From: Prochlorococcus marinus
Lineage (GTDB): Bacteria > Cyanobacteriota > Cyanobacteriia > PCC-6307 > Cyanobiaceae
Length of the DNA stretch: 64,000 bases
Assembly: GCF_001180245.1 (NCBI RefSeq)
Contig: NZ_CVSV01000075.1
Span: 57,495-121,494 of the forward strand
Direction of reading: 5' to 3'
Below the pieces are notes generated by a model. That model was not told the DNA's origin, made no database searches, and saw only the letters and a program-made list of their open reading frames with translations. Position numbers and translations under genes: made by a program. This document shows, piece after piece, positions 51,930-62,293 of this stretch. Each line of letters starts with the position of its first letter. The first letter of the stretch is position 1.

Positions 51930-52892
51930 TCAATTTTGCTTAGCATTGTTTATTGATCTAATTCTGTAAATTGGACGACTTTGACTTTCATGATATGTTC
52001 TAATTAAAAGTTCGCTCAATAATCCAAAGCTAAATAATTGAACACCAGCAATTCCTAATATTAATGCAAACATCAGCAAAGGACGATTTCCAATATCCTC
52101 ACCCATTATTTTTAAAACTATCAAATAAGAACTTATCGCAAGGCTAAAAAAAATACTTATAATCCCAACAAAACCAAATCCATACATCGGTCTTGTTAAA
52201 AATTTAGTCATAAACCAAACAGTTAGTAAATCCATTAAAACTCTAAAAGTTCTATCAATTCCATATTTACTAGATCCATATTGCCTGCTCCTATGATTTA
52301 CTTTAATTTCTTTGATTCTTGCACCTTCAATAGTTGCTAAAACGGGTAAAAACCTGTGAAGTTCCCCATATAACTTTATATCTTCTATTATTTCTTTCTT
52401 AAACGCTTTTAATGAGCAACCATAGTCATGCAACTTCAAACCTGTTACGTGAGCTATTAACTTATTCGCTATTTTTGATGGTATCTTTCTATTAATTAAT
52501 TTATCTTTTCTATCAAACCTCCAACCACAAACCAAATCATAACCATTATTAATTTCTGAAATTAATAATGGAATGTCATTTGGATCATTCTGTAAATCAC
52601 CATCCAAAGTAATAACAATGTCGCCCTTAGAATTATCAAAGCCAGCTGACATTGCTGCAGTTTGACCATAATTTTTGCGAAGGGAAATTACTGACAATTC
52701 TTTAATTTTGAGAGTTAGTTGCTTTAATACTTGATGAGTATTATCTTTAGAACCATCATTTACAACAATCAATTCAAAATTAAATTTATGAGATGACATT
52801 ACATTTATAACTTCATCCAATAAAAGACCAACACTCTCGCTTTCATTGAAAACAGGGACGATAATAGAAATTAATTGTTTTATATCTGACAT
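51930..52892 (-). CDS. GT2 glycosyltransferase, polyprenyl-phosphate sugar synthase type
   Basis: A 320-residue protein. The GT-A domain opens SIIVPVFNESESVGLLLDEV and has the metal/sugar motif TLDGDLQNDP and the SLKAFKKEII acceptor segment. Two C-terminal transmembrane helices (ISIFFSLAISSYLIVL, FALILGIAGVQLFSFGLL) match ArnC/GtrB-type enzymes. These load a sugar onto undecaprenyl phosphate for later transfer by GT-C enzymes. It lies between the HEAT-like gene and the psaB terminator. Confidence 0.88.
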   Translation of the reverse strand: MSDIKQLISIIVPVFNESESVGLLLDEVINVMSSHKFNFELIVVNDGSKDNTHQVLKQLTLKIKELSVISLRKNYGQTAAMSAGFDNSKGDIVITLDGDLQNDPNDIPLLISEINNGYDLVCGWRFDRKDKLINRKIPSKIANKLIAHVTGLKLHDYGCSLKAFKKEIIEDIKLYGELHRFLPVLATIEGARIKEIKVNHRSRQYGSSKYGIDRTFRVLMDLLTVWFMTKFLTRPMYGFGFVGIISIFFSLAISSYLIVLKIMGEDIGNRPLLMFALILGIAGVQLFSFGLLSELLIRTYHESQSRPIYRIRSINNAKQN

Positions 52893-52948
52893 TTATATTT
52901 AATAATAATTACACAATTTTAACTTAATTTAGAACATAAAAATTAAAC

Positions 52949-52977
52949 AAAAAAAATCACCACAAATGTGGTGATTT
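52949..52977 (-). terminator. Intrinsic terminator downstream of psaB
   Basis: A perfect 10-bp stem (AAATCACCAC / GTGGTGATTT) with a 4-nt loop. On the minus strand it is followed by a run of eight T residues. It lies 19 nt after the psaB stop codon. This is the cleanest Rho-independent terminator in the window and would end the psaAB transcript. Confidence 0.85.
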
Positions 52978-52995
52978 AAATTATTTAAGGGAAAT

Positions 52996-55224
52996 TCAAC
53001 CAAACTTACCTGATGTGGATGCTATAACAAATGCCCCAAATGTAAGTATGTTCCCAATCGTGAAATGTGCTAGTCCAACTAATCTAGCTTGAACAATTGA
53101 AAGTGCAACTGGCTTATCTCTCCAGCCAACAAGGTTAGCAATTGGAGTACGCTGATGTGCCCAAACTAATGTTTCAATTAACTCTTGCCAATAACCACGC
53201 CATGATATTAGGAACATGAAACCAGTAGCCCAAACTAAGTGACCGAATAGGAACATCCAAGCCCAAGGAGATAGAGAATTTACTCCAAATGGATTATATC
53301 CATTAATAAGTTGAGCAGAGTTTAACCAAAGATAATCTCTGAACCAACCCATTAGATAAGTTCCTGATTCGTTAAATTGTGCTACATTACCCTGCCAAAT
53401 TGCTAGGTGTTTCCAATGCCAGTAGAAAGTAACCCATGCTAGTAAATTTAATGCCCAAAACATAGCTAAGTACATAGCATCCCAAGATGAGCTATCACAA
53501 GTGCCTCCACGTCCGGGTCCATCGCAAGGGAAAGCATAACCTAAATCTTTCTTATCAGGAATTAATTTTGTTCCTCTAGAATCAAGAGCACCTTTGATAA
53601 GAATTAATGCAGTTGTATGAAGACCTAAAGCGATAGCATGGTGAACTAAGAAATCAGCTGGCCCGATTGGTAAGAAAGCACTTAATGCATCTTGCCTATT
53701 GATAAGATCCATCCAGTAATGATTACCTGGTAATGAATTAGCTGCGAGAGTTGCTGAACTTGTAGGATCAGATAATAAAGCATTAAAGCCGTACATCATC
53801 TTACCTTGAGCAGCTTGAACGAATTGAGCAAATACTGGCTCGATTAGAATTTGCTTTTCAGGATTACCAAAAGCCACAACAACATCGTTATGAACATAAA
53901 TTCCAAGAGTATGGAATCCAAGCAACATTGTTACCCAACTAAGGTGGCTTATCAAAGCTTCCTTTGTTCCAAGCACTCTTGCTAATACATTATCTTTGTT
54001 TAATTCTGGATCGTAATCTCTAACAAAGAAAATAGCACCATGTGCGAAAGCACCAACCATCAAAAACATTGCTATGTACTGATGATGACTATATAAAGCA
54101 GATTGTGTGGTGTAGTCCCTTGCAATGAAAGCATAAGAAGGAAGTGCACCCATATGTTGCGCTACTAGAGAAGTTGCTACACCAAGTGATGCTAATGCTA
54201 GTCCAAGTTGGAAATGTAATGAATTATTTACAGTTTCATATATTCCATCGTGGTTAATTCCGAAACTACCTTTATGAGGATCATTAGGATGTCTTGTATT
54301 ATGAGCTTCTGTAATTTCTTTGAGGCTATGGCCAATACCGAATGTATTTCTATACATATGACCAGCAATTACGAAAACTGTTCCAATCGCGATATGATGA
54401 TGAGCAATGTCAGTAAGCCATAATGCTTCACTTTGAGGATGAAGACCACCTAAGAAAGTAAAGATTGCTGTACCAGCTCCCTCAGCTGTTCCAAACACCT
54501 GATCTAGAGAATCAGGATTTTGGGCATATGCCCCCCAGTTTAAAGTAAAGAAAGGAGCTAGACCTGCAGGGTGTGGAAGTACTGTTAACCAGTTATCCCA
54601 ACCTACATGCTGACCTCTTGATTCAGGTATAGCAACATGAACCAAATGACCTGTCCAAGCAATACTACTAAAACCAAATAAAACAGCTAAATGATGATTT
54701 AATCTTGATTCTGCATTTTTAAACCAAGCTAGAGAGGGTCTGAATTTTGGCTGTAAGTGTAACCAACCTGCAAATAGAGTCCAACAAGCCAAAATACTCA
54801 TGAATATTGAAGCTTGGAAGAGTTGCTCATTAGTTCTCATTCCAATTGTGTACCACCAATGGTAGAGACCTGAGTAAGCTATGTTTACTGGGCCACTAGC
54901 TCCAGCTTGTGTCATAGCTTCTGTGATACCAGATCCAAAATGTGGGTCCCAAATAGCATGAGCAATAGGTCTAACGTGAGTTGGATCAAGTACAAACTGC
55001 TCGAAGTTACCTTGCCACGCAATATGAAATAAGTTACCAGCTACCCAGAGAGCGATTATTGCTAGATGACCAAAATGTGTAGAGAAAAGCTTCTGATAAA
55101 GCTTTTCTTCGGTCATACCATCATGACTTTCAAAGTCGTGAGCGGTAGCTATTCCGTACCATATTCGTCGGGTTGTGGGGTCCTGAGCTAGACCCTGGTT
55201 AAATGATGGAAATTTTGTTGCCAT
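52996..55224 (-). CDS. psaB: Photosystem I core protein B (PsaB)
   Basis: A 742-residue PSI reaction-centre subunit with eleven transmembrane helices, carrying half of the P700 pair and cofactors. It opens [24 protein letters not shown]. The FX iron-sulfur cluster loop is [17 protein letters not shown], with two of the four cluster cysteines. Many His-containing helices bind chlorophyll. It follows psaA by 27 nt and is followed by an intrinsic terminator. Confidence 0.98.
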   Translation of the reverse strand: MATKFPSFNQGLAQDPTTRRIWYGIATAHDFESHDGMTEEKLYQKLFSTHFGHLAIIALWVAGNLFHIAWQGNFEQFVLDPTHVRPIAHAIWDPHFGSGITEAMTQAGASGPVNIAYSGLYHWWYTIGMRTNEQLFQASIFMSILACWTLFAGWLHLQPKFRPSLAWFKNAESRLNHHLAVLFGFSSIAWTGHLVHVAIPESRGQHVGWDNWLTVLPHPAGLAPFFTLNWGAYAQNPDSLDQVFGTAEGAGTAIFTFLGGLHPQSEALWLTDIAHHHIAIGTVFVIAGHMYRNTFGIGHSLKEITEAHNTRHPNDPHKGSFGINHDGIYETVNNSLHFQLGLALASLGVATSLVAQHMGALPSYAFIARDYTTQSALYSHHQYIAMFLMVGAFAHGAIFFVRDYDPELNKDNVLARVLGTKEALISHLSWVTMLLGFHTLGIYVHNDVVVAFGNPEKQILIEPVFAQFVQAAQGKMMYGFNALLSDPTSSATLAANSLPGNHYWMDLINRQDALSAFLPIGPADFLVHHAIALGLHTTALILIKGALDSRGTKLIPDKKDLGYAFPCDGPGRGGTCDSSSWDAMYLAMFWALNLLAWVTFYWHWKHLAIWQGNVAQFNESGTYLMGWFRDYLWLNSAQLINGYNPFGVNSLSPWAWMFLFGHLVWATGFMFLISWRGYWQELIETLVWAHQRTPIANLVGWRDKPVALSIVQARLVGLAHFTIGNILTFGAFVIASTSGKFG

Positions 55225-55251
55225 TGAATTAAAAAGGTGAAGTTCAGGTTT

Positions 55252-57555
55252 TTAGCCCAGCCCGAAAAGGCGAGCATGGAAGAAGGCCCATGTGGTAGCA
55301 ATACCACCAACAAGGAAGTGTGTTACACCTACTGCTCTACCCTGGGTGATAGATAAAGCTCTTGGTTGAATCGTTGGAGCAACTTTAAGTTTGTTATGCG
55401 CCCAAACAATTGATTCGAATAATTCTTGCCAATATCCCCTTCCACTAAAGAGGAACATTAAACTAAATGCCCATATGAAGTGAGCTCCTAAGAACATCAA
55501 ACCGTACATGCTTATTGATTGACCATAACTTGTTAATACTTGAGAAGCTTGAGCCCAAAGGAAATCTCTTAACCAACCATTAATTGTAATGGAACTTTGT
55601 GCGAAGTTACCACCAGTGAGTCCCCAAACATCACTCTGCATTTTCCAAGAGAAGTGGAAAATTACAATTGATAAACAGTTATACATCCAGAAAAGTGCTA
55701 AGAACACGTGGTCCCATGAAGAAACTTGACATGTACCACCTCTTCCAGGTCCATCACAAGGGAATCTAAATCCTAAAGAAGCTTTATCAGGGATCAACCT
55801 TGAACTTCTTGCATAAAGAACTCCTTTGAGAAGTATCAAAACAGTTACGTGAATTTGGAAAGCATGAATATGATGAATCATTAAATCAGCTGTGCCTAGT
55901 GGAATTGGAGCAATAGCAACCTTTCCACCAACTTCAACTAAACTTCCATTAAAAACCTCACTTAAAGCTTTGTGAGGTAAAGCTTCTGCAGTACCTGCTA
56001 AAAGAGAAGTTCCAACAGCAGATGCTTGAATACTCTGTACCCATTGAGCAAAAATTGGCTGAAGTTGGATTGCAGAATCACTAAACATATCTTGAGGTCT
56101 ACCCAAAGCCCTCATAGTGTCGTTGTGAATGTAAAGTCCAAAACTATGGAATCCTAACCACATACATACCCAGTTCAAGTGACTGATTAAGGCATCTCTT
56201 GCTTTGAGGATTCTGTCTAATACATTATCAATATGTTTTGCTGGATCATAATCTCTAACCATTGCAATTCCAGCATGCGCGCCTGCACCTACTATGAATA
56301 ATCCACCTATCCACATGTGATGAGTAAATAATCCAAGAACTGTCATGTAGTCAGTAGCTATGTATGGATATGGAGGCATCGCATACATATGATGAGATAC
56401 AAGTATGCTAATTGATCCAAGCATTGCTAGGTTTACTGCAAGCTGGGCATGTCTACTTTCTGCCATGAACTCAAAAAGACCTTGATGACCTTTAGGAGCA
56501 GGAAATAATATTGGGTCTCCTTGTTGTGAATCTAATATTTCTTTCATACTATGACCAATACCATAATTGGTCCTATACATATGACCACCAATGATTGCTA
56601 TTACACCAAAAGCTAAGTGATGATGTGAAACATCAGTCATCCATAAACTTCCTGTCACAGGGTTAAGGCCACCTTTGAAGGTAAGGAAATCCGAGAAAGC
56701 TAACCAGTTCAAACTAAAGAAATTACCTGTACCACTTGCTAATCCTGGAAATATCTGACCGATGATTTGTGGATCACAGAGTTGATGCGGCATAGGCATA
56801 TCTGCAATAGTTGCTATTTCTTTACCATTTATTACTAAAGGAGATCCTGCATCAATTGCATCTAAGAGAGCTGCAGTAGGAGCTCCGATATGAATACAAT
56901 GACCAGCCCATGCTAAAGATCCTAATCCTACTAAACCAGCTATATGGTGGTTAAGCATAGACTCAATATCTTGGAACCACTCCATTTTTGGAGCTGCTTT
57001 GTGATAATGAAAGATTCCTGCATGAAGCATAAGTGCAGCCATTACTACAGCACCAATTGCTAAAGCCATCAGTTCACTTTCATTAGTTATTCCCCATGCT
57101 CGCCACATGTGGAAAATTCCTGAACTGATTTGAATTCCGTTGTAGTTAGCTCCAAGATCAGCATTTAGCATTTCTTGGCCAACTATTGCCCAAACTTGTT
57201 GAGCACCAGGTTTAACATGAGTTGGGTCAGCTAACCAACCTGAATAATTAGAAAATCTTGCTCCATGGAAAAATGCTGCACTCATCCATATAAAAATGAC
57301 TGCAAGATGTCCAAAATGAGCTGAAAAGATTTTTCTTGTTGCTTCTTCAGCATCGCCTGTATGCACATCAAAATCATGTGCGTCAGCATGCAAATTCCAG
57401 ATCCAAGTTGTAGTTTTTGGACCCTTAGATAATTTACTTGACCAGAAACCTGGCTTATCTAATTTGGCAAAATCAATAGGTCTTGGATCGGCCTTTACAG
57501 GATCTTCCAAAACTTTTTTGTTTTTTTCTCCACTTTCTGGTGGGCTGATGGTCAT
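55252..57555 (-). CDS. psaA: Photosystem I core protein A (PsaA)
   Basis: A 767-residue PSI reaction-centre subunit, heterodimer partner of PsaB. The start [20 protein letters not shown] and the [28 protein letters not shown] region are typical. The FX loop is [18 protein letters not shown] good ribosome-binding site GAGGTG lies just before the ATG. The 335-nt upstream gap holds inverted repeats that may be regulatory. Confidence 0.98.
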   Translation of the reverse strand: MTISPPESGEKNKKVLEDPVKADPRPIDFAKLDKPGFWSSKLSKGPKTTTWIWNLHADAHDFDVHTGDAEEATRKIFSAHFGHLAVIFIWMSAAFFHGARFSNYSGWLADPTHVKPGAQQVWAIVGQEMLNADLGANYNGIQISSGIFHMWRAWGITNESELMALAIGAVVMAALMLHAGIFHYHKAAPKMEWFQDIESMLNHHIAGLVGLGSLAWAGHCIHIGAPTAALLDAIDAGSPLVINGKEIATIADMPMPHQLCDPQIIGQIFPGLASGTGNFFSLNWLAFSDFLTFKGGLNPVTGSLWMTDVSHHHLAFGVIAIIGGHMYRTNYGIGHSMKEILDSQQGDPILFPAPKGHQGLFEFMAESRHAQLAVNLAMLGSISILVSHHMYAMPPYPYIATDYMTVLGLFTHHMWIGGLFIVGAGAHAGIAMVRDYDPAKHIDNVLDRILKARDALISHLNWVCMWLGFHSFGLYIHNDTMRALGRPQDMFSDSAIQLQPIFAQWVQSIQASAVGTSLLAGTAEALPHKALSEVFNGSLVEVGGKVAIAPIPLGTADLMIHHIHAFQIHVTVLILLKGVLYARSSRLIPDKASLGFRFPCDGPGRGGTCQVSSWDHVFLALFWMYNCLSIVIFHFSWKMQSDVWGLTGGNFAQSSITINGWLRDFLWAQASQVLTSYGQSISMYGLMFLGAHFIWAFSLMFLFSGRGYWQELFESIVWAHNKLKVAPTIQPRALSITQGRAVGVTHFLVGGIATTWAFFHARLFGLG

Positions 57556-57890
57556 CTAGCACCTCGAAAATAATTGACATTAAAGCCGATTGATCGGAAC
57601 TCGAACTTATTTATAATGATAATGTTCAAGAAAACGAATCCTCGGAAACTTTAGATATTCGTTTCAAAAATAATAAGGCAAAGATTCTTTCGTTATGCAT
57701 TAACGTAACAAATGTTCTAATGATTGTTACTATATGAATATTTTGTTAAATTCTTGCCTATGACTAGACTATGAGTATTTTTACTCAGATTTTACATAAA
57801 TTTCTTAAATTTTTTTTTATATTTCAAAGAAAATTTTTTAAATCCAGCAACAGGATATAATTTTCAATGTAACTGTCAATAGTTTCTAAT
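57556..57890. promoter_or_regulatory. psaA / cbiG-cobJ divergent promoter region
   Basis: This 335-nt gap has no supported gene. For the plus strand, TATAAT at 57856-57861 lies 29 nt before the TTG start of the CbiG-CobJ gene. For psaA, an AT-rich TATAAA lies near 57613 on the minus strand, giving a leader of roughly 55 nt; its -35 box is unclear. Two inverted repeats lie at 57691-57705 (CGTTA-N5-TAACG) and 57705-57730 (GTAACAA-N12-TTGTTAC). Another pair, AACGAAT/ATTCGTT, flanks 57634-57664. Confidence 0.5.
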
Positions 57891-59699
57891 TTGAAAGGAA
57901 TTGCTATAGGTCTATCTAATAATTCAAACGAAATTTTAAAAAGGCTTAAAAAAACAGAATTTGTCAAAGAAATATATATAGCTAGTTCTTCAAAAGAGGA
58001 TGGTAAGGAAAATGAACTTATTCAAGTACAAAAACCTAAAGAAATCTTACTTAAAAAATGGCCAGAAATAGATTTAATAATTTTTATAGGCTCCATCGCT
58101 GCATCAATACGCATAATAAATTCTTTTTTAACCTCAAAAGATCAAGATCCTGGTGTAATAGTTATAGATAACAAATGTTCCAAGATAGTTCCTTTAATTG
58201 GTTTGCATCAGTCAAATGCGCAAAATATTGCATGTCAAATTGCTAATTTACTCGGTGGCGAAATAATAGAAACTAATAATTCCAGTGATCAAAGCTTCTT
58301 AAATCTTGATGCATTTGGGAATCAATGGGGTTGGCAAAGGTCAGGCAAAATAAAGGATTGGTCAAAACTAGTAATTAAACAAGCTAAGAACGAAAAAATA
58401 TTTTGCAAACAATTGTCTGGTAATAGCTTATGGAAAAATTCAGAATCAGGGGAGATTATTAATCAAATTAATGAAAAAGAAATTGAAAACCCAGACGCAA
58501 CTTTTCATGTGAGTGTTTTCGAAAATCATGAAATTACTTGGCACCCGCCTGTATTATGGATTGGCATTGGATGTGAAAGAAATACATCCAAAGACTTAAT
58601 AGCAAATTCTTTAAAAAAATTTTTTAAGTCAAGTAATTTATCATTTCACTCCATAGCGGGATTTGCAACTATTGATATTAAAAAAGATGAAAAAGGGATT
58701 TTAGAACTCGCAGAAGAAAATAACTTGCCTATTAAGTTTTTTACCAAAGAAGATCTTTCAAAAATAATTGTTCCAAATCCATCAAATATCGTACAAGAGG
58801 AAATTGGCACACCGTCCGTAGCAGAAGCGTCTTGCATATTGGCAGCAGGAGAAGAATCAAAATTATTAGCAGAAAAAAGAGTTTTTAAAAATCAATCTGG
58901 CGCAGTAACTATCTCTGTAGCAGAATCTAAAAATCAATATAATCCAACCCATGGCGAAATCCATATTATTGGAAGTGGGCCTGGAGATTTATCTTACCTA
59001 ACAAATGATGCTAAAAAAGCACTTTCTAGATGTACTGTTTGGATCGGATACAAAATGTATTTAGATTTAATTAAGTCCTTAAAAAGGAGTGACCAAGTTT
59101 TAATTGAAAGTAAACTTACTGAAGAAAAAGAGAGATGCAGTAAAGCAATTAATCTAGCTGAGGAAGGAATTAAAGTAGCCTTAATTTCTTCAGGTGAGTC
59201 TGGTTATTATGGCATGGCAGGTTTACTTTTAGAATTACTTCAAAAAATCAAAAAAGAATATAGACCTTTCTTTGAAGTACATCCAGGTATAAGTAGTGTT
59301 CAATTAGCGGCTGCGATTAGTGGAGCACCACTAATGAATGACTTTTGTTCAGTAAGCTTAAGTGATAAATTAACTCCATGGTCTTTAATAGAAAAAAGAA
59401 TTGAAGGAGCTCTTGTGGGTGACTTTGTAATAGCTTTATTTAATCCTCAATCCATTGAAAGAAATTGGCAGCTAAAAAGTGTAATAGATATATGTTTACA
59501 ATCTAGGCATGGTAATACTCCAGTTTTAATAGCTAGACAACTAGGGAGAGAAAATCAGACCAAAAAATTTTTTACTTTAAACACTATTCCTTTTGAAGAG
59601 ATTGATATGTTATCAATTATTATTATTGGCAATTCTCAAACAAGCCTAGTTGATGAAATATTTCTCACTCCCAGAGGATATTTACAAAATGAAGTTTAG
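57891..59699 (+). CDS. cobJ: CbiG-CobJ fusion: precorrin/cobalt-precorrin ring-contraction enzyme
   Basis: A 602-residue fusion for cobalamin synthesis. Residues ~1-310 are CbiG-like: PGVIVIDNKCSKIVPLIG, and the CbiG C-terminal domain WIGIGCERNTSKDL to the segment after FFTKEDLSKI. Residues ~355-602 are the SAM-dependent C17-methyltransferase CobJ/CbiH (EIHIIGSGPGDLSYLTNDA, SSGESGYYGMAG). CbiG opens the delta-lactone after ring contraction by CobJ/CbiH, so the fusion joins consecutive steps. Start TTG at 57891, no strong ribosome-binding site. The fusion is known in cyanobacteria as I recall. Confidence 0.9.
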   Translation: MKGIAIGLSNNSNEILKRLKKTEFVKEIYIASSSKEDGKENELIQVQKPKEILLKKWPEIDLIIFIGSIAASIRIINSFLTSKDQDPGVIVIDNKCSKIVPLIGLHQSNAQNIACQIANLLGGEIIETNNSSDQSFLNLDAFGNQWGWQRSGKIKDWSKLVIKQAKNEKIFCKQLSGNSLWKNSESGEIINQINEKEIENPDATFHVSVFENHEITWHPPVLWIGIGCERNTSKDLIANSLKKFFKSSNLSFHSIAGFATIDIKKDEKGILELAEENNLPIKFFTKEDLSKIIVPNPSNIVQEEIGTPSVAEASCILAAGEESKLLAEKRVFKNQSGAVTISVAESKNQYNPTHGEIHIIGSGPGDLSYLTNDAKKALSRCTVWIGYKMYLDLIKSLKRSDQVLIESKLTEEKERCSKAINLAEEGIKVALISSGESGYYGMAGLLLELLQKIKKEYRPFFEVHPGISSVQLAAAISGAPLMNDFCSVSLSDKLTPWSLIEKRIEGALVGDFVIALFNPQSIERNWQLKSVIDICLQSRHGNTPVLIARQLGRENQTKKFFTLNTIPFEEIDMLSIIIIGNSQTSLVDEIFLTPRGYLQNEV

Positions 59700-59783
59700 A
59701 TAATAATTAAATTAGCTATAAAATTTTTTTTGCTTTTTTTTAATATGAATACTAATCTTTTATAAAAAGGAATACAAAGTTCA

Positions 59784-60572
59784 TTGAAAAATATTGGTTT
59801 AATTTTATTTGATATAGACGGTGTTATACGAAGCGTAGAAAATAGTTACAGACTTTCATTAAAAAAAACAGTTTACAAATTTTCTGGATGGGAACCAAGT
59901 TTTGTAGATATTGATAATGCCAAAAACGAAGGGATATGGAATAACGACTGGGACTTAAGTTTAGAACTTATTAAAAGATATAAAAAAAAAGAAAACTCAA
60001 ACCTTAAAATTCCTCAAAAAAATGAGATAGTTAAATGTTTTGAAAAATTTTACTTTGGAGGAGATCCAAATAAAGATAGTAATCATTGGTCTGGATTTAT
60101 AAAGAATGAGGAGTTATTAGTTGATAAAAAGTTTTTTGAATTTTTAGAAAGCAATGGAATAATTTGGGGTTTTGTGAGTGGTGCAGAGTCTGCTTCTGCA
60201 AAATTTGTTTTAGAAAAAAGACTTGGACTAAAATCACCGCCATTAATATCTATGGGAGATGCTCCTGACAAACCTAATCCTGAAGGTTTTATTAACTTAT
60301 CAAAACAACTTCTTAGCGATAAACTTGGCGCATCAAATATTCCCATTGCATATGTAGGAGATACTATTGCAGATATAAATACAGTTTTAAACGCTAGAAA
60401 AGAAGTGCCATCTCAGAAATTTATAAGTTTTGGAATAGCTCCCCCACATTTACATTTAAAATCTCTATTAAAAGAGCGTAATGCGTACGAAAAAAATCTC
60501 ATAAATGCAGGTGCTGATTTGATTTTAAATTCTATTAATGACCTTAAGAATATAAATCTTGACTTGTTTTAA
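59784..60572 (+). CDS. HAD-superfamily hydrolase, TIGR01548-like
   Basis: A 262-residue protein with HAD motif I ILFDIDGVIRSV (the two catalytic Asp), motif II-like IWGFVSGAE, Lys in DKPNPEGF (motif III) and VGDTIADI (motif IV). The pattern matches the cyanobacterial HAD subfamily TIGR01548 as I recall; substrate unknown. Start TTG at 59784. It lies 84 nt after the CbiG-CobJ gene. Confidence 0.85.
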   Translation: MKNIGLILFDIDGVIRSVENSYRLSLKKTVYKFSGWEPSFVDIDNAKNEGIWNNDWDLSLELIKRYKKKENSNLKIPQKNEIVKCFEKFYFGGDPNKDSNHWSGFIKNEELLVDKKFFEFLESNGIIWGFVSGAESASAKFVLEKRLGLKSPPLISMGDAPDKPNPEGFINLSKQLLSDKLGASNIPIAYVGDTIADINTVLNARKEVPSQKFISFGIAPPHLHLKSLLKERNAYEKNLINAGADLILNSINDLKNINLDLF

Positions 60573-60599
60573 TAAAGTACAAATTTAAAAAATTTTTCA

Positions 60600-60712
60600 A
60601 TTAATTAAGGAGAGGGAGTCACTAGAAAGAGAACGCTAGAGAACCCAGATGAATTAATACGAACAAATATGACCCCAGATGAAGGTAAATTAGCCACCAC
60701 GATCACTTAAAA
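60600..60712 (+). other. GC-richer segment with short repeats, unassigned RNA or gene remnant
   Basis: Between the HAD gene and the sulfotransferase lies a ~110-nt block with clearly more G and C than its flanks. It begins with AAGGAGAGG, holds GAGAAC twice (near 60630), and holds CCCAGATGAA twice about 33 nt apart. One frame reads VTRKRTLENPDELIRTN followed by MTPDEGKLATTIT and a stop, but there is no standard start after the purine-rich element. I do not recognise a tRNA, tmRNA or 6S-like pattern. Confidence 0.4.
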
Positions 60713-60744
60713 CGATCTCTTCATATGCAATATTTCACTCTTTT

Positions 60745-61719
60745 TTACAAAAGATCTAAATCATTTAAACCAGAATATAAAGACATTACTTTTTCTTTCA
60801 ATACTTTATCAATACTTAATGGAATATCTTTTTTAGATTCTTTAAATTGAAAATCATAAGGTTTCTCTATGTTCACTAATTTTTTAATTTGAAACCAGTA
60901 ATCTTTCATTGAGCAAAGTTTTTCATAAGATATAAAATGAATATTCTTCTTATTTTTTAAAGATTGAAAACAATCATTATAGGTAAGATACCATTGTTCA
61001 ACCCAATGATTTATTTCTAAATCATTTGGAAAATTTAGATTCTGGTTGTAAATAGGAATGTAATTAGGACCAAATTCGGTATGTCCAATCCATTTCATAT
61101 ATTTTGATATAAAGTTATCATTTTTGGCGTCCTCAATAAATTTTTTATGCTGAATCAGTAAAGAATATGCATGCTGTATTGGTTCTCTGAAAGGAACAAG
61201 TATCTTTGAGTTACTGAAAATAGAATTAATCAATTCAATTCTTTTTATGTTTTGATTATTCTTACTAAGGTATCTCTCTTTTTTATACTTATACAAAATA
61301 TTACCTACATAAACCCTGAACTTTTCTCCTAATTCATCATTATTTTCTGCAGCAAAAGTCTGCCAAAACACCTCCTCAAATGCTTCTGGCGACTCTGTAG
61401 AGACTTTAATTCCATCTCCATGTGCTCTTTCCTTTAACTCTAAATTTTTCTTATTAAAGGAAATCTTAGACCAAAGGTTAGGAGCGAGGACAAATGGCAT
61501 ATCAGCATAAGACAGAGATGCAAAGATATTTGATTTATAAAGTGCATTTAATAATATGGTTGTCCCTGAACGTGCAAGTCCTGTAATAAAAACATGGTCT
61601 CCAGTCTTACTTGAAGGAGCGATACTAGTACTTTCAAAATCAAAAGTTACTTCTCGCATAAATTGCGATGAAAGAGCAAACTTATGCAACTTTTGTTCCA
61701 ACCAAGAATAATTATTCAT
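60745..61719 (-). CDS. PAPS-dependent sulfotransferase
   Basis: A 324-residue sulfotransferase. The 5'-phosphosulfate loop is FITGLARSGTTILLNAL (44-60). The 3'-phosphate-binding pair is Arg178 and Ser186 in LVPFREPIQHAYSLLIQHK. It lacks a membrane anchor. Substrate (glycan, lipid or other) is unknown. Last gene of a four-gene unit. Its start overlaps the stop of the 118-residue membrane protein by 4 nt. Likely accessory content. Confidence 0.88.
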   Translation of the reverse strand: MNNYSWLEQKLHKFALSSQFMREVTFDFESTSIAPSSKTGDHVFITGLARSGTTILLNALYKSNIFASLSYADMPFVLAPNLWSKISFNKKNLELKERAHGDGIKVSTESPEAFEEVFWQTFAAENNDELGEKFRVYVGNILYKYKKERYLSKNNQNIKRIELINSIFSNSKILVPFREPIQHAYSLLIQHKKFIEDAKNDNFISKYMKWIGHTEFGPNYIPIYNQNLNFPNDLEINHWVEQWYLTYNDCFQSLKNKKNIHFISYEKLCSMKDYWFQIKKLVNIEKPYDFQFKESKKDIPLSIDKVLKEKVMSLYSGLNDLDLL

Positions 61720-62072
61720 CTAAAAGTTAGTTTTCTTATGTAGACATAACTAAATGCAAGCAATGTAGATTCGATTATTCCACTCCAAGACAATGTGAAA
61801 GCAATAAACCCGCTAAACAATTTATCTGCAATAACAAAAATAAAAATAATCAAAAATAAAATTAATAACATTTGCATTGAATACTTCATCATCTGCAATG
61901 AATATTTTGGGATAATATATTCTTTCCAGTGATCACTAATATTTTTGTTCAGTATGATAGAAATTGCTTTCTTGCTTACCTTAAATGACGAGTTGATTAA
62001 GGATAAATAATTTGACCTGATAAATATTTCAACAGACAATAAACAAATAACCAATATTATTAAGTGGTTCAC
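61716..62072 (-). CDS. Hypothetical membrane protein of the sulfotransfer cassette
   Basis: A 118-residue protein with an N-terminal hydrophobic segment (HLIILVICLLSVEIFI) and two more in the C-terminal half (MLLILFLIIFIFVIA and FIAFTLSWSGIIESTLLAFSY). A short soluble loop lies between. No family recognised. It overlaps both neighbours by 4 nt, so its translation is coupled to theirs. Confidence 0.75.
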   Translation of the reverse strand: MNHLIILVICLLSVEIFIRSNYLSLINSSFKVSKKAISIILNKNISDHWKEYIIPKYSLQMMKYSMQMLLILFLIIFIFVIADKLFSGFIAFTLSWSGIIESTLLAFSYVYIRKLTFR

Positions 62073-62293
62073 TTTCTATAATGATTCTTATTTTTAGATA
62101 ATGTGTTTTTCTTTTTCTTATTTTTAAAAGCACGTTTGATTGGATAATAAAGAATACCCCATAATGCTAAAAAAAATGCCGCAATGAATCCAAAAATTGC
62201 AGCGATAACACCACCTCCCATTCCAGGTCCAATATATAGAAGTAAAGTTATTAAATTGGGAAATAGATTTATTTCCTTACTTGATTCAATCAT
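62069..62293 (-). CDS. Small glycine-rich membrane protein of the sulfotransfer cassette
   Basis: A 74-residue protein. A helix begins NLITLLLYIGPGMGGG and continues VIAAIFGFIAAFFLALWGIL; a very basic tail KRAFKNKKKKNTLSKNKN follows, predicting a cytoplasmic C-terminus. Small proteins with a GPGMGGG-type helix occur beside polysaccharide and phosphatase genes in marine bacteria as I recall, but the function is unknown. Overlaps both neighbours by 4 nt. Confidence 0.75.
   Translation of the reverse strand: MIESSKEINLFPNLITLLLYIGPGMGGGVIAAIFGFIAAFFLALWGILYYPIKRAFKNKKKKNTLSKNKNHYRK

Noticed and set aside
60600..60712. tRNA or tmRNA
   Set aside because: No T-arm GTTC-type loop, acceptor stem pairing or tag-peptide frame could be found.
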